A stretch of 64,000 nucleotides of DNA from Microbacterium sp. LWO14-1.2 (GCF_038397715.1 NZ_CP151633.1:558001-622000), one strand, 5' to 3'; positions 6,911 through 16,095 are shown, counted from the first letter of the stretch. Numbers and translations are program-made. Notes: generated by a model from the letters alone, not told the origin.

Positions 6911-8852
6911 AGGCGGTGATGCGCCAGAGACTCGCGTCTCCCTCTCGTGCGACCTCCTCGAAACCGGGACGACCATCGAAATCGGTCATACCGGGCATGA
7001 TGTACTCGCCGGGACGCGTTCCGCCGATTCCGAAGTCCAGCACGTACTCAGGGGCTCCGTAGGCGGCGAGAGCGTCGCACACCTCGGCCTCCTCCCCCGC
7101 GTCGCGGAGGCCGAGAGCGATCACATCCCAGGCCTGTGACTGCGGAGGCGACCACGTCCGCGGAATGATGTCGCGGTCCCCCAGTACGTAAGCGAACGCG
7201 GCGCCGGTCGATGGGTTCGCGATGAGCACAGCATCCTCGGGCAGGAGATCGGGCAGTTTGACCAGGAGGCCGTACTCGTCGCGTGACAGGTAGCTGCTTC
7301 CGTCGATGGCGTAGCGCGACTGCTTGTCGGTCTCCGCCCCGACGCGGAGCAGGACGACCGGCTCGATGGCGACGGAGATCGTGCCGAGGACGGCGGTTAC
7401 CGCGACGGCGACCGCGGTCAGTCCGCAGCCACGCCCGGAGGTCAGCCGCCAGCGACGCGCCGCCAGCCATCGGATCAGGCCGTCGACACCGATCACCGCG
7501 AGCGGGATCACGACGATCGGAACGACCGACGCGAGCCGGAAGGAGTCTCCGTACCAGGGGCCGGTCAGTGCTCGCTTGATCACCGGGAGATCGGTGCCCA
7601 CGGCCACGACGTACAGCATGGACACGATGACCCAGGATGCCACGAGCCACATGAGACGGCGATCGCGGACCGCGATGACGAGACCGACCACCATCAGTGC
7701 GCTGAGCAGCGGCGCAGCGGGCAGGAGGGAGTGGCTGTTCAGCAGCACATCGAGGGCGGCACCGGGCACACCCCGGTAGGACCGCCACAGGACGGCCCCA
7801 GCGAGGTAGGCGAGCGCGGCCCACAACAGCGCCAACGCGAGCCACCCCGCGATCAGCAGCACGATGATGGAGGGCCGGGGGCGTCCGGCTACACCGAGGG
7901 CCGTGGCGCCCGTGCCCCAGAGCATCACCAGCAGACCCCATACGAGGATGCTCGACGGCTGCGAGAGCGCGACCGCGCTCAGGCCCAGCACGACGATGGC
8001 GACAGGTGCCGCACTGGCGGCGAGACGACGGCGGCCGTTCTCGCCGATCCACGTCCGGCACACCGTCACGGTCGCTGCGACGACGGCCGGAAGGACAGCG
8101 AGCGACAGCGCATAGGGATAGAGAACACCCCACTCGAACATGAGCTGTGGGAACGCCAGAAGCCCCGCCGACAGGGCCGCAGCCAGAGCGACGATCCGTG
8201 CGCTGTCACGTACGACCACCCGGGTCAGGAATGCGATGCCCAGCGGCCACACGACCGCGGCGATCACGAGCGCCACCATGTTCACGGCGACAGGGATCAC
8301 CTCGACGTCGACCGCTACGAGCGAAGCCACTGCATGCCAGGCGGCCGGGTAGAACGACGAAGCACCGATGAGGCCGGACACATCGAGCGACGACGCAGAT
8401 CCGGTCTCGGCGATCCAACGGAGCGCATTCAGATGGAACACGGCGTCGTTCGTCTGCGAGATCGCCCCCGGCAGCCCGATGTAGGTCATGAGGCGCGCGG
8501 CGTTGAGACCGCCGCCGACGATGAGTCCGGCGGCGATGAGCAATCGCGCGGTGGGCCTCGAGCGCAGCCGTCGTTGCGGCGGTCCGGCAGGGCGGGCGAG
8601 CCGTCCGAGGAGCCACGTCGGCGCGGCGAGCACGAGGATGCCGAGCGCTGCGCTCAGGTGGTTCCATCGCACCGAGAGCAGCGGCAGCACCACCGCGATC
8701 AGTGCGAGCGCGCCGACGGAGATCGCGGGTGCGAGAGCCCATAGCGCGAGACCCCGCAGTCGCGCCAGCGCGCCGAGCAGGAGGCCCGGCGCGAAAAGCA
8801 CGACGACTGCGAGCGCGAAGAGGCCGCTCTGCGCCACCCAGTCGAGGATCAT
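6903..8852 (-). CDS. DUF6541 polytopic membrane protein (possible GT-C-type enzyme)
   Basis: A 649-residue protein with roughly 12-14 hydrophobic segments through residue 470 and a C-terminal soluble region of about 150 residues. It matches the actinobacterial DUF6541 family, whose members sit in glycan loci and resemble GT-C glycosyltransferases in topology. GT-C activity, using a polyprenyl-phosphate sugar made by an enzyme such as the GT2 at 5814, is an inference. The start overlaps the stop of the Wzt-like ATPase by ATGA, so it is the third gene of the exporter operon. Confidence 0.75.
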   Translation of the reverse strand: MILDWVAQSGLFALAVVVLFAPGLLLGALARLRGLALWALAPAISVGALALIAVVLPLLSVRWNHLSAALGILVLAAPTWLLGRLARPAGPPQRRLRSRPTARLLIAAGLIVGGGLNAARLMTYIGLPGAISQTNDAVFHLNALRWIAETGSASSLDVSGLIGASSFYPAAWHAVASLVAVDVEVIPVAVNMVALVIAAVVWPLGIAFLTRVVVRDSARIVALAAALSAGLLAFPQLMFEWGVLYPYALSLAVLPAVVAATVTVCRTWIGENGRRRLAASAAPVAIVVLGLSAVALSQPSSILVWGLLVMLWGTGATALGVAGRPRPSIIVLLIAGWLALALLWAALAYLAGAVLWRSYRGVPGAALDVLLNSHSLLPAAPLLSALMVVGLVIAVRDRRLMWLVASWVIVSMLYVVAVGTDLPVIKRALTGPWYGDSFRLASVVPIVVIPLAVIGVDGLIRWLAARRWRLTSGRGCGLTAVAVAVTAVLGTISVAIEPVVLLRVGAETDKQSRYAIDGSSYLSRDEYGLLVKLPDLLPEDAVLIANPSTGAAFAYVLGDRDIIPRTWSPPQSQAWDVIALGLRDAGEEAEVCDALAAYGAPEYVLDFGIGGTRPGEYIMPGMTDFDGRPGFEEVAREGDASLWRITACA

Positions 8853-9586
8853 TCGTCCACCAGGGCGATGGCGCCCTCGACCTCACCGTCGTAGATGACC
8901 TCGCCCTTGTTGATCACCACACCTCGGGTGCACAGCTCGCGCACCATCTCCATGTCGTGGCTGACGACGACAAGCGTCTTCTTCTGCGCGATGAGCTCCT
9001 GGAACTTCAGACGGCACTTCTCCCGGAACGGCGCATCGCCCACCGAGAGGATCTCGTCGACCAGGAGCACGTCCAGCTCGACGTGGATGGCCACCGAGAA
9101 CGCGAGGCGCATGAACATGCCCGAGGAGTAGTGCTTGACCTCCTGGTCGATGAACTGCTCGATCTCGCTGAAGGCGACGATCTCGTCGTAGCGCTCTTCC
9201 ACCTCTTTGCGCTGCATGCCGAGGATCGCCGCATTGAGGAAGACGTTCTCGCGTCCGGAGAGCTCAGGGTGAAAGCCTGCGCCGACCTCGATGAGCCCGG
9301 CGACCCGGCCGCGCGTGAGCACCTGGCCGTCGTCCGGCTCCATGACGCCCGAGATGAGCTTGAGGAGGGTCGACTTGCCCGATCCGTTGAAGCCGAGGAT
9401 CGCGACTGACTCCCCCTCGTTGATCACGAGGTCGAGCCCCTTGAGCGCCTCGAAGGTACTGCTCGTCTTACGACGGCGGATCCACGCCACCACGGTGTCC
9501 TTGAGGGACAGCGCGTGGTTCAGGGTGAACTTCTTGCGGACGCCGTCGATGATGATACTCGGGCGCGTGGTCGTGGCGGTGCTCAT
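8849..9586 (-). CDS. wzt: ABC-2 exporter ATP-binding subunit (Wzt/TagH-like)
   Basis: A 245-residue ATPase of the polysaccharide/teichoic-acid exporter type. Walker A GFNGSGKST is at 65-73, the divergent signature YSSGM at 153-157 (typical of Wzt/TagH), Walker B VLLVDE ends at E178, and the switch histidine is at 210. There is no C-terminal carbohydrate-binding domain, unlike long Wzt proteins that sense a capped O-antigen. ATGA overlaps join it to the permease upstream and DUF6541 downstream. The long in-frame N-terminal extension upstream of 9586 overlaps the permease gene and is not coding. Confidence 0.88.
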   Translation of the reverse strand: MSTATTTRPSIIIDGVRKKFTLNHALSLKDTVVAWIRRRKTSSTFEALKGLDLVINEGESVAILGFNGSGKSTLLKLISGVMEPDDGQVLTRGRVAGLIEVGAGFHPELSGRENVFLNAAILGMQRKEVEERYDEIVAFSEIEQFIDQEVKHYSSGMFMRLAFSVAIHVELDVLLVDEILSVGDAPFREKCRLKFQELIAQKKTLVVVSHDMEMVRELCTRGVVINKGEVIYDGEVEGAIALVDE

Positions 9587-10497
9587 AGGTCTTGCGCAAA
9601 CCTTCCCTCGAGGCGTCGGAAGACGAACTGGCCCAGCAAGAGCGTGCCGATGGCGATCAGCGCCGCCCAGAGCGTGTTCCAGCCGAGGTTCGGCGGCAGC
9701 TCCATCGTGACCTGCGTCACCGGACGCCAGAATGCGTAGTGGAAGAGCTCGACACCCTGCGTGATGGGGTTCAGCAAGTACAGTTCCATGACCCAGTCCG
9801 GCCAGCCGAGCTTGCCGATCGCGTCCTGCACCATGGTCCAGGCGTACAGCACCGGCGACGCCCACGTCGCGAGAAGGAGAAGGAGCTCGACGATGTTCTC
9901 GGCGTCGCGGAAGCGGACGTTGATGGCACCGAAGAACAAGCCGAGCCCCAGCGCGAAGACGGCGACGATGAGCATCCCCGCGATCGCTGCTCCGATGCCG
10001 AGGAGCGTGACGCCGGGGATCCAGCCGAGGAAGAGGCAGACGATCAGCAGCAGTGCGAGCTGAGGCAGGAAGTGGATGAAGGCGACGAACACGGCCGAAA
10101 CAGCGAACAACTGCCGCGGCAGGAAGACCTTGCGGACGAGCGGGGCATTGTTGACGATCGAGGTCGTCGCATTCTTGAACGCCTCCGAGAAGAGGTTGAT
10201 GACGACGATGCCCGAGAACAGGTAGATCGGATAGTTCTGAATGTCGCGGTTGAGGCTCAGGAAGAGCCCGAGAACCACCCAGAAGACGAGGAACTGCGCG
10301 CCCGGTCGCACGTACGACCAGGTCCAGCCGAGCACCGAGTTGCGGTACCGCGTGGTGACGCCCGTCTGCACCAGCAGGTAGAGCAGATAGCGCCAGCGCA
10401 CGACATCGATCAGGCCACGGCTCTTGCCGGGGACTTCGAAGTCGGAACGCGGGACGACGGCGAAAAGATCTCGGGTATCTGTCACTGGCCCACTCAT
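9583..10497 (-). CDS. wzm: ABC-2 exporter permease subunit (Wzm/TagG-like)
   Basis: A 304-residue ABC-2 type permease. A cytoplasmic N-terminus containing the typical amphipathic TRYRNSVLGW segment precedes six hydrophobic helices, starting at FLVFWVVLGLFLSL. With the ATPase it should form the channel that moves a lipid-linked glycopolymer out of the cytoplasm. It is the first gene of the three-gene operon. The ATG at 10497 lacks an obvious ribosome binding site; a TAGGAT hexamer at 10533-10538 would give a leader of about 30 nt. Confidence 0.87.
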   Translation of the reverse strand: MSGPVTDTRDLFAVVPRSDFEVPGKSRGLIDVVRWRYLLYLLVQTGVTTRYRNSVLGWTWSYVRPGAQFLVFWVVLGLFLSLNRDIQNYPIYLFSGIVVINLFSEAFKNATTSIVNNAPLVRKVFLPRQLFAVSAVFVAFIHFLPQLALLLIVCLFLGWIPGVTLLGIGAAIAGMLIVAVFALGLGLFFGAINVRFRDAENIVELLLLLATWASPVLYAWTMVQDAIGKLGWPDWVMELYLLNPITQGVELFHYAFWRPVTQVTMELPPNLGWNTLWAALIAIGTLLLGQFVFRRLEGRFAQDL

Positions 10498-10532
10498 TCA
10501 GCAGCGGCGGCGGTCGCCGCAACGCACTTAGT

Positions 10533-10538
10533 ATCCTA
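10533..10538 (-). promoter_or_regulatory. Putative -10 hexamer TAGGAT for the wzm-wzt operon
   Basis: TAGGAT lies in the 84-bp gap between the FG-GAP protein gene and wzm and reads toward wzm. A short GC-rich hairpin lies between it and the ATG. The -35 is not recognisable. Confidence 0.35.
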
Positions 10539-10581
10539 CGGGTCGCTGAGGAAGCGCCGCAGACAGCCCGCCTTCCGCTGA

Positions 10582-13026
10582 TCAGCCGATCGCGACGAGG
10601 CCGTTCCACCCGGTTCCGATGATCGAGGAACTCGCCCAGCCGCCCACGCCGTTGCCCCGATACAGGTACAGCTCCCCGGTAGCCGTCCGCGCGACGACAT
10701 CCGGAGCCCCGTTCCTGTCGAAGTCTCCGACTCCGACTACCGACGTGAATGAACCCCAGCCATAGCCGATGGCTCGAGGCGTGCCCCAGCCACCGTTACC
10801 GTTCGTCGGGTAGAGGACCAGGCTGGAGTCCGCACCGCGGACGATCAGGTCGCCCTTTCCATCACCGTCGAAATCGCCCGCATTGAACGCCAGACCAACG
10901 CTCCCCCAGCCGTAGCCGATAGGAGTGCCGGTGCCGATCCAACCGCCCTTCCCGTCTCCTCGGTAGAGCATGAGCTGACCGGCTGAGTCACGACCGAGGA
11001 CATCGGGGAGACGGTCCCCGTCGTAGTCGAGACCGCCGACGACGAGATCGATCGTGTGCCACCCGTTGCCGATGGTCACCCCCGCACCATAGCCTCCGGA
11101 AGCGACCCCCGGATACATCAGGAACGCGCCGTCAGCGGTGATGCGACCGATGTCCATCATCCCATCGCCGTTGAAGTCGCCGAGATTGATCATGCGGTCG
11201 CCCTGGACCCAACCCGACCCGACCTGCTGTACGCCCTTCCAGCCCCCGGAGCCGTTGCCTCGATAGGCGTGAAGTGTTCCTTGCGCACTCAGTGCCAAGA
11301 CATCGGGGGCGCCGTCCTTGTCCACGTCCCCTGCGCCGGCAGGAAGGGAGCGGGACTGCACGACCGCGGAGCTGCTGCCCCCGAGCGCAGAGAGTGAGTA
11401 CCAGCCGTTTCCCACCATCGCGCTGGCACCGAGCGCGCCTGCACCGTTACCCCGGTAGAGCCAGAGATCCCCGGCCGCCGTGCGCGCGAGGATATCGTCG
11501 ACGCCGTCTCCATCGAAGTCACCGGGACTGAAGATGGACGTCATGCCGCCCCAGCCCTGACCGAGCTGCAGCTGGCTGATCCACCCGCTTGCGCCATTTC
11601 CGTAAAAGGCCCAGAGGCGGCCGCTCCCGTCTCGTCCGAGGAGATCGGGCCTACCGTCGCCGTTGAGATCGACGTTTCCGATGAGAACGTTGAACCCCGA
11701 CCATCCCCAACCGATTCGAACTGCGGGACGGAGCCCACCCCGGTCGTCACCCCGCCAGAGCATGAGGTTTCCTGCGGCGTCGGTGGTGATGACATCCGGG
11801 ATGCCGTCTCCATCGATATCGCCGGCAGAGGTCGAGAGAACGACTCCGCTCCAGTCGATGCCAAGGTCGCGGGCATCGCTGTAGGCGCTTCCCGTGCCCT
11901 TCAAGGCGAGGACTCGCGATCCCTGGCGCACCAGCAGGTCGCGGCTGCCCGTTCCCGACAGGTCCTCGACCAACATGGAAGCGGTCGAGTTTCCGAGGCC
12001 GCTTGCGAGCTGCTTACGCTCGCCCCATCCGGCCTTTGCGAACGGGTAACCCCACATGGTTCCCGCAGAATCGATACCCACGACGTAGGCAGAGGAGTTG
12101 ACAGAGCTCAGCGTGGGCACCGAAGGGACCTGAGTGGACCCGAACCAGTCCGTGAAGTAGTTGTAGAAGTTGCGGTTGCCGTGGGACGAGCAGCTGTCGC
12201 CGAGACCGTACCCCGCAGCGAGCGAGGCGGCATTCGGCTGATACGGCGTGTAGTAGTAGAGCGCGGATGTGGCTTTATTGGCCACGTACACGGGAGCACT
12301 CCCGCACACGTTCGTGTAGACGCCGTTGACCTTCACCGGGTCGCGCCAGAGGATGTTCCACGTCTTGCCCGGGGCGTAGTACGTGAAGTAGCGACCCTCC
12401 ATGTAGATCTGCATCTGACGGGCCGCACCGTAGATCTGATGGAAGAAGCCGACGTAGGCCGGATCACAGGCGACACCGCCGTCCGGGCATCCCTGCCCCA
12501 GGGCCGCGGAGTATCTGTTGCCGCTCGGCCAGGTGTGCGTCACCAGGCTCTGCTCCTTCTGGAGCATGACGATGAGCACCTGCGGGTTGATCCCGCAGGA
12601 CTGAGCGACGCGATAGATGATGCGAGCCGCCGACTCGTTCGGCGCGCCGGTGTAGCCGTCGCAGTAGCGGTCGGCCGGACGATTCACCGAGGTGATCGAG
12701 TAGTCCTTGAGGCAGATGATCGGACCGTACTGGTCGGACCCACCGAGGCAGCGCGAGACCTTGCTGTTGAAGAAGGCCTGGATCTGCGCTTCCGTCATGG
12801 TGTCCTTCGCCGTGAACACCGCGTCGCTGATCATGTTGCCCGGGTTGAAACCGACCAGCGTCGTCTTGACGTCGCGCGACTGCACGATTCCGGTACCCGC
12901 GGTCAACGCCGAAGCGGAGGCAGAGGGAAGAAGCACACCGACCACGAGAGCCGTCACTGCGGCGAAGGTGGCGAGGATTCGGGTCGTCCTCATGGTGTTT
13001 CGAGAGCGTGGGGCACGTCGAGACAT
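10582..13026 (-). CDS. Secreted FG-GAP/VCBS-repeat protein with transglycosylase-like N-terminal domain
   Basis: An 814-residue exported protein. A signal peptide covers about residues 1-40 (basic start, hydrophobic LATFAAVTALVVGVLL, ASASA cleavage region). A Cys-rich domain at about 60-300 contains INPQVLIVMLQKEQSL, which resembles the catalytic-Glu helix of lytic transglycosylase/lysozyme folds. Then at least nine calcium-loop repeats of the form DxDGDGxxD (DIDGDGIPD, DFDGDGKGD and others) extend to the C-terminus and should form a beta-propeller. No sorting signal or membrane anchor is seen. Between exporter and glycosyltransferase genes it may act on, or bind, the exported polymer or peptidoglycan; enzymatic activity is unproven. 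The start is set by CACACT 6 nt upstream; an internal ATG at 12993 is possible. Confidence 0.8.
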   Translation of the reverse strand: MSRRAPRSRNTMRTTRILATFAAVTALVVGVLLPSASASALTAGTGIVQSRDVKTTLVGFNPGNMISDAVFTAKDTMTEAQIQAFFNSKVSRCLGGSDQYGPIICLKDYSITSVNRPADRYCDGYTGAPNESAARIIYRVAQSCGINPQVLIVMLQKEQSLVTHTWPSGNRYSAALGQGCPDGGVACDPAYVGFFHQIYGAARQMQIYMEGRYFTYYAPGKTWNILWRDPVKVNGVYTNVCGSAPVYVANKATSALYYYTPYQPNAASLAAGYGLGDSCSSHGNRNFYNYFTDWFGSTQVPSVPTLSSVNSSAYVVGIDSAGTMWGYPFAKAGWGERKQLASGLGNSTASMLVEDLSGTGSRDLLVRQGSRVLALKGTGSAYSDARDLGIDWSGVVLSTSAGDIDGDGIPDVITTDAAGNLMLWRGDDRGGLRPAVRIGWGWSGFNVLIGNVDLNGDGRPDLLGRDGSGRLWAFYGNGASGWISQLQLGQGWGGMTSIFSPGDFDGDGVDDILARTAAGDLWLYRGNGAGALGASAMVGNGWYSLSALGGSSSAVVQSRSLPAGAGDVDKDGAPDVLALSAQGTLHAYRGNGSGGWKGVQQVGSGWVQGDRMINLGDFNGDGMMDIGRITADGAFLMYPGVASGGYGAGVTIGNGWHTIDLVVGGLDYDGDRLPDVLGRDSAGQLMLYRGDGKGGWIGTGTPIGYGWGSVGLAFNAGDFDGDGKGDLIVRGADSSLVLYPTNGNGGWGTPRAIGYGWGSFTSVVGVGDFDRNGAPDVVARTATGELYLYRGNGVGGWASSSIIGTGWNGLVAIG

Positions 13027-13049
13027 GTGACCAGTGTGACGGAAGTTAC
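13027..13049. promoter_or_regulatory. Direct-repeat operator-like site GTGAC/GTGAC/GTTAC and -10 hexamer
   Basis: On the + strand GTGAC (13027), GTGAC (13036) and GTTAC (13045) recur with a 9-bp period, immediately before the start of the FG-GAP gene. The minus-strand CACACT at 13033-13038 lies 6 nt from the ATG and could be a leaderless -10. A similar block (GTGACTTCCGTCAG) precedes the surface-protein gene at 16067. A shared regulator of cell-wall genes is possible; which one is unknown. Confidence 0.4.
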
Positions 13050-13148
13050 GTGATGATGCCACTGTTGCAAGAAATCCGCAGATTTCGATCGGCGTGTCTT
13101 TGAACGCACAGGCTTCGTTCAGCGCACTTCGAGGCGACGCACAGCGCT

Positions 13149-14222
13149 CTACAGGTCGGCGTGCAGCCCCCAGACGCGTTCTCCTGCTCCATGCCAAGAG
13201 AAGGCGCGCGAGCGGTCGGCGGCCAGCACGCTGAGGCGTCGCGCGCCGGATCCCGTCGCGTCCACCACCGCATCCTCGATGTCGTCCTCGGCGACGAGAG
13301 CGCCGCCATCCGCGACGACATCACGATGCACTCCTGTGTCGAGTGCGACGACCGGGACACCCAGCGTCATGGCTTCGACCGCGCGCCACGGCCACGCCGC
13401 GACGTCGTCCGTCGCGACGAAGGCCGCGGCACCGGCGAGAACAGCGGCCCGATCCTCGGCGGAAAGGGCGGAGCGGATGCGGGCACGCGACTCGGGGAGT
13501 CCTGACGCGGCCGCGATCTCCGCCAGTTTGGGCTCCGCGCCCTCTGCTGCATCGAGCACCACGGCATCCGCGCCGGCGGCGAGCGCCGCTCGGAAACCCG
13601 CCTCGATGGTCGCGGGTCGTCCGGTGACCACGATGTAGCGGTCGGGGATGGTCAGGGTCGCACGGCGTTGCGCCGCGTCGAGCGGGACGACGAATCCCGT
13701 GGGCGCCGCTCCGGGGATGACCCGGATCCTCTCCCCCAGCTTCGCGATCTCCGCGAGCCGCGCCCCGATCGTGTGCGTGGGCACGACGACGGCGTCCGCG
13801 TGCTTGGCGGCGCGCTTGAGCATCGCGCGATTCCAGGAGACCGCGGATTTCGCCAGTGTCTCCGGGGCATCCCATGCCCTCAGGTCCCACAGCGTGACGG
13901 TCGTCTGATCGTTGTCGTGCACCCGGTCATGCCGCACGAGCGGCGCCATCAGCGACGCGGAATGGATGAGGCCGCCCCCGATCCCTGGCGCGATCCCCAT
14001 CTGCCAGGATGCCGCGAGCTCCCGCCGCGCGAGCGACAGCCGGTGCACGCCGGACAGCCCCGGCACCGTGACCTCGCCCTGAGCGGGGACGATCGCTTCG
14101 ACGTCGCATCCTGACGGCGCCGTGTCGACGAGAGCACGTGTCAGGTCGAGCGCCGCCCAGGCCTGGTCCTGATCGACGACGTGCACCAGTTGATCCAGAA
14201 CGACACGCAACCGAGCACCCAT
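13149..14222 (-). CDS. Glycosyltransferase family 4-like (GT-B fold)
   Basis: A 357-residue GT-B glycosyltransferase. The C-terminal half carries the donor-site pattern: the IPGAAPTGF segment, a GRPATIEAG loop, and the WPWRAVEAMTLGVPVVALDTG region, equivalent to the EGFGLPxxEAMxxGxPV motif although the leading EGFG is degenerate (DDVAAWPW). It probably transfers a sugar from a nucleotide donor to the lipid-linked glycan. The start is the ATG with TACGCT 6 nt upstream. A much longer in-frame reading upstream is the antisense shadow of the DUF4012 gene. Confidence 0.8.
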   Translation of the reverse strand: MGARLRVVLDQLVHVVDQDQAWAALDLTRALVDTAPSGCDVEAIVPAQGEVTVPGLSGVHRLSLARRELAASWQMGIAPGIGGGLIHSASLMAPLVRHDRVHDNDQTTVTLWDLRAWDAPETLAKSAVSWNRAMLKRAAKHADAVVVPTHTIGARLAEIAKLGERIRVIPGAAPTGFVVPLDAAQRRATLTIPDRYIVVTGRPATIEAGFRAALAAGADAVVLDAAEGAEPKLAEIAAASGLPESRARIRSALSAEDRAAVLAGAAAFVATDDVAAWPWRAVEAMTLGVPVVALDTGVHRDVVADGGALVAEDDIEDAVVDATGSGARRLSVLAADRSRAFSWHGAGERVWGLHADL

Positions 14223-14228
14223 GTGACC

Positions 14229-14234
14229 AGCGTA
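14229..14234 (-). promoter_or_regulatory. Leaderless-type -10 hexamer TACGCT
   Basis: TACGCT ends 6 nt before the ATG at 14222. The intervening GGTCAC is identical to the spacer before the FG-GAP gene start at 13026. Confidence 0.5.
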
Positions 14235-14306
14235 ATCTCCGGGCCCGCCGAATCTCGGAGGCGGCGCGGAGCGACGGTGATATGCAGCGCATGCTTGAAT
14301 GCAGGG

Positions 14307-16070
14307 GTGAGTGACGGACGCCTGCCGGTACGTCGCCGATGGTTGCGGTGGACCGTCGGCGTGATCCTGACCCTTCTCGTGCTCGCGATCGGGTGGGTGA
14401 CGATACGCGGCATCGGTGCGGTCAGCGACCTGCAGCGGGTGTCGACGTCGTCGTCTCAGCTGAAGGCGGCGATCGGAGAGGGCGATCTCGAGAAGGCGAC
14501 CAGGCTCTCCGACCGCATCGCCCATCACGCGGAGTCCGCTCACGGACTCACCTCCGACCCCGTGTGGCACGCGTTCGGCGTGCTGCCCTGGATCGGCCCG
14601 AACTTCTCGGCCGTCAGCGACGTCGCCGAGATCGCAGACGAGGTCGCGTCGGACGCCCTCGTCCCCGTCCTCGATGTCGCAGGCAGGCTCGACCTCGCGA
14701 GCCTCGGGTTCTCCGGGGGGCGGATCGACCTCACGCCCTTCGCCACGATCGAGCCACCCCTGGCCGACGCCGCCGCCACGCTGAGCGCCGCCGAGGAGCG
14801 CGCGCTCGCCATCGACGCGGATGCGACGCTCCCTCCTCTGGCCGATGCGGTCGGCGAGATGCGCTCGGCCGTCACGCAGGCGGCGACGGTCGTGGGTTCG
14901 CTGCACGGCGCGGCAGCGCTGCTGCCCAGCATGCTCGGCGCGGAGGGCCCGAGGAACTACGTGATCGCGATGCAGAACAATGCGGAACTGCGCTCGTCGG
15001 GCGGCATCATCGGGGCGATCGCTCTCCTGCACGCGGAGAACGGGCAGATCTCGCTGCTGCAGCAGGCGTCGACGATGGACTTCCCCGCCCTGACCGAGTC
15101 GCTCCCCCTCAGCGAGTCGTCGGTCGCGCTGTTCGAGGACCGCCCCGGTCGCTACCTGCAGAACATCACCAACATCCCCGACTTCACGGAGGCAGGCCCG
15201 CTCGTCGCCGCCCGCTGGCAGCAGCGCTTCGGCACGCCGGTCGACGGAGTGATCGCTGTGGATGCCGTGATGACCGAGAACCTGCTCGCAGCGACGGGAC
15301 CTCTTGCCTTCGGGCCGTTCACGGTGACGGAGGACGACGTCGTGAGTCTGCTCCTCTCCGGGATCTACACCGCCGTTCCCGATCCGGCGGCGCAGGACCA
15401 GGTCTTCGCGCAGGCCGCAGGGGCGCTGTTCGGGGCCGCACTCTCCGGGACCGATCCGAAGGCTCTGGTCGCCGCTCTCGCGACATCGGCCGACCAGGAT
15501 CGCATCCGCATCTGGAGCGCTCACGAGGACGAGGAGGAACTGCTGGCCGGGACCGCCCTCGGCGGCGCGCTCCCCCGCGACGACGCGACCAGTCACGTCG
15601 GAGTGCTCTTCAACGACACCACCGGCGCCAAGATGGACTACTACACGGATGCCGTCATCACGACGTCCCTCGGCACGTGCGAGGGCCACCCGACCACGCG
15701 GGTCCGGGTGACGTGGACGAACGACGCACCCGCGGATGCCGCGACGTCTCTGCCTTCCTACGTGACGGGCGCCGGAGCGTTCGGCGTCGAACCCGGTTCC
15801 GTCCGCACCTTGATCGCGGTGTACGGCCCGGAGGGCGCGACGCCGTCGCGCGTCGAGCAGGAGGGCGGCGGCGCGGACAACGTCCAGACAGCGCTGCTCG
15901 GAACGCGCTCGATCGTCCAGCACGAGGTGCTCCTCGCCCCCGGCGAGTCGGCCACCATCACCGTGGACTTCCAGGGCACGGGCGCGGGAAACCGCCTGAC
16001 CGACGTCGAGCACACACCGATGATCCGGAATCCCGAAATGTCTCGTGAAGAACTTGTCTGCGGATCGTGA
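14307..16070 (+). CDS. DUF4012 membrane-anchored extracytoplasmic protein
   Basis: A 587-residue protein with one N-terminal membrane helix (about residues 14-35) and a long external domain. The hallmark QNNAELRSSGGIIGA segment near residue 227, followed by FEDRPGRYLQNITN, is typical of DUF4012, a family found in actinobacterial polysaccharide loci. DUF4012 resembles LCP proteins in general architecture, so a role in attaching or assembling a wall glycopolymer is plausible but untested. The GTG at 14307 puts the basic RRRW just before the helix; there is no strong ribosome binding site. Divergent from the GT4 gene, and its stop overlaps the -35 region of the next gene. Confidence 0.78.
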   Translation: MSDGRLPVRRRWLRWTVGVILTLLVLAIGWVTIRGIGAVSDLQRVSTSSSQLKAAIGEGDLEKATRLSDRIAHHAESAHGLTSDPVWHAFGVLPWIGPNFSAVSDVAEIADEVASDALVPVLDVAGRLDLASLGFSGGRIDLTPFATIEPPLADAAATLSAAEERALAIDADATLPPLADAVGEMRSAVTQAATVVGSLHGAAALLPSMLGAEGPRNYVIAMQNNAELRSSGGIIGAIALLHAENGQISLLQQASTMDFPALTESLPLSESSVALFEDRPGRYLQNITNIPDFTEAGPLVAARWQQRFGTPVDGVIAVDAVMTENLLAATGPLAFGPFTVTEDDVVSLLLSGIYTAVPDPAAQDQVFAQAAGALFGAALSGTDPKALVAALATSADQDRIRIWSAHEDEEELLAGTALGGALPRDDATSHVGVLFNDTTGAKMDYYTDAVITTSLGTCEGHPTTRVRVTWTNDAPADAATSLPSYVTGAGAFGVEPGSVRTLIAVYGPEGATPSRVEQEGGGADNVQTALLGTRSIVQHEVLLAPGESATITVDFQGTGAGNRLTDVEHTPMIRNPEMSREELVCGS

Positions 16071-16095
16071 CTTCCGTCAGACCGTGATGTAGTCT
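16067..16095 (+). promoter_or_regulatory. Promoter of the surface-protein gene
   Basis: GTGACT (16067-16072) and TAGTCT (16090-16095) are separated by 17 bp, giving a sigma-70-type promoter with a leader of about 110 nt. The -35 overlaps the DUF4012 stop codon. The block GTGACTTCCGTCAG shares most positions with GTAACTTCCGTCAC upstream of the FG-GAP gene. Confidence 0.45.

Noticed and set aside
9587..10609. Wzt-like ATPase frame extended through the permease gene
   Set aside because: The extension is the shifted frame of the permease; ATG at 9586 with ATGA overlap is the real start.
14223..16013. GT4 frame extended to 16013
   Set aside because: Extension is antisense to the DUF4012 gene; the ATG at 14222 has a promoter hexamer 6 nt upstream.
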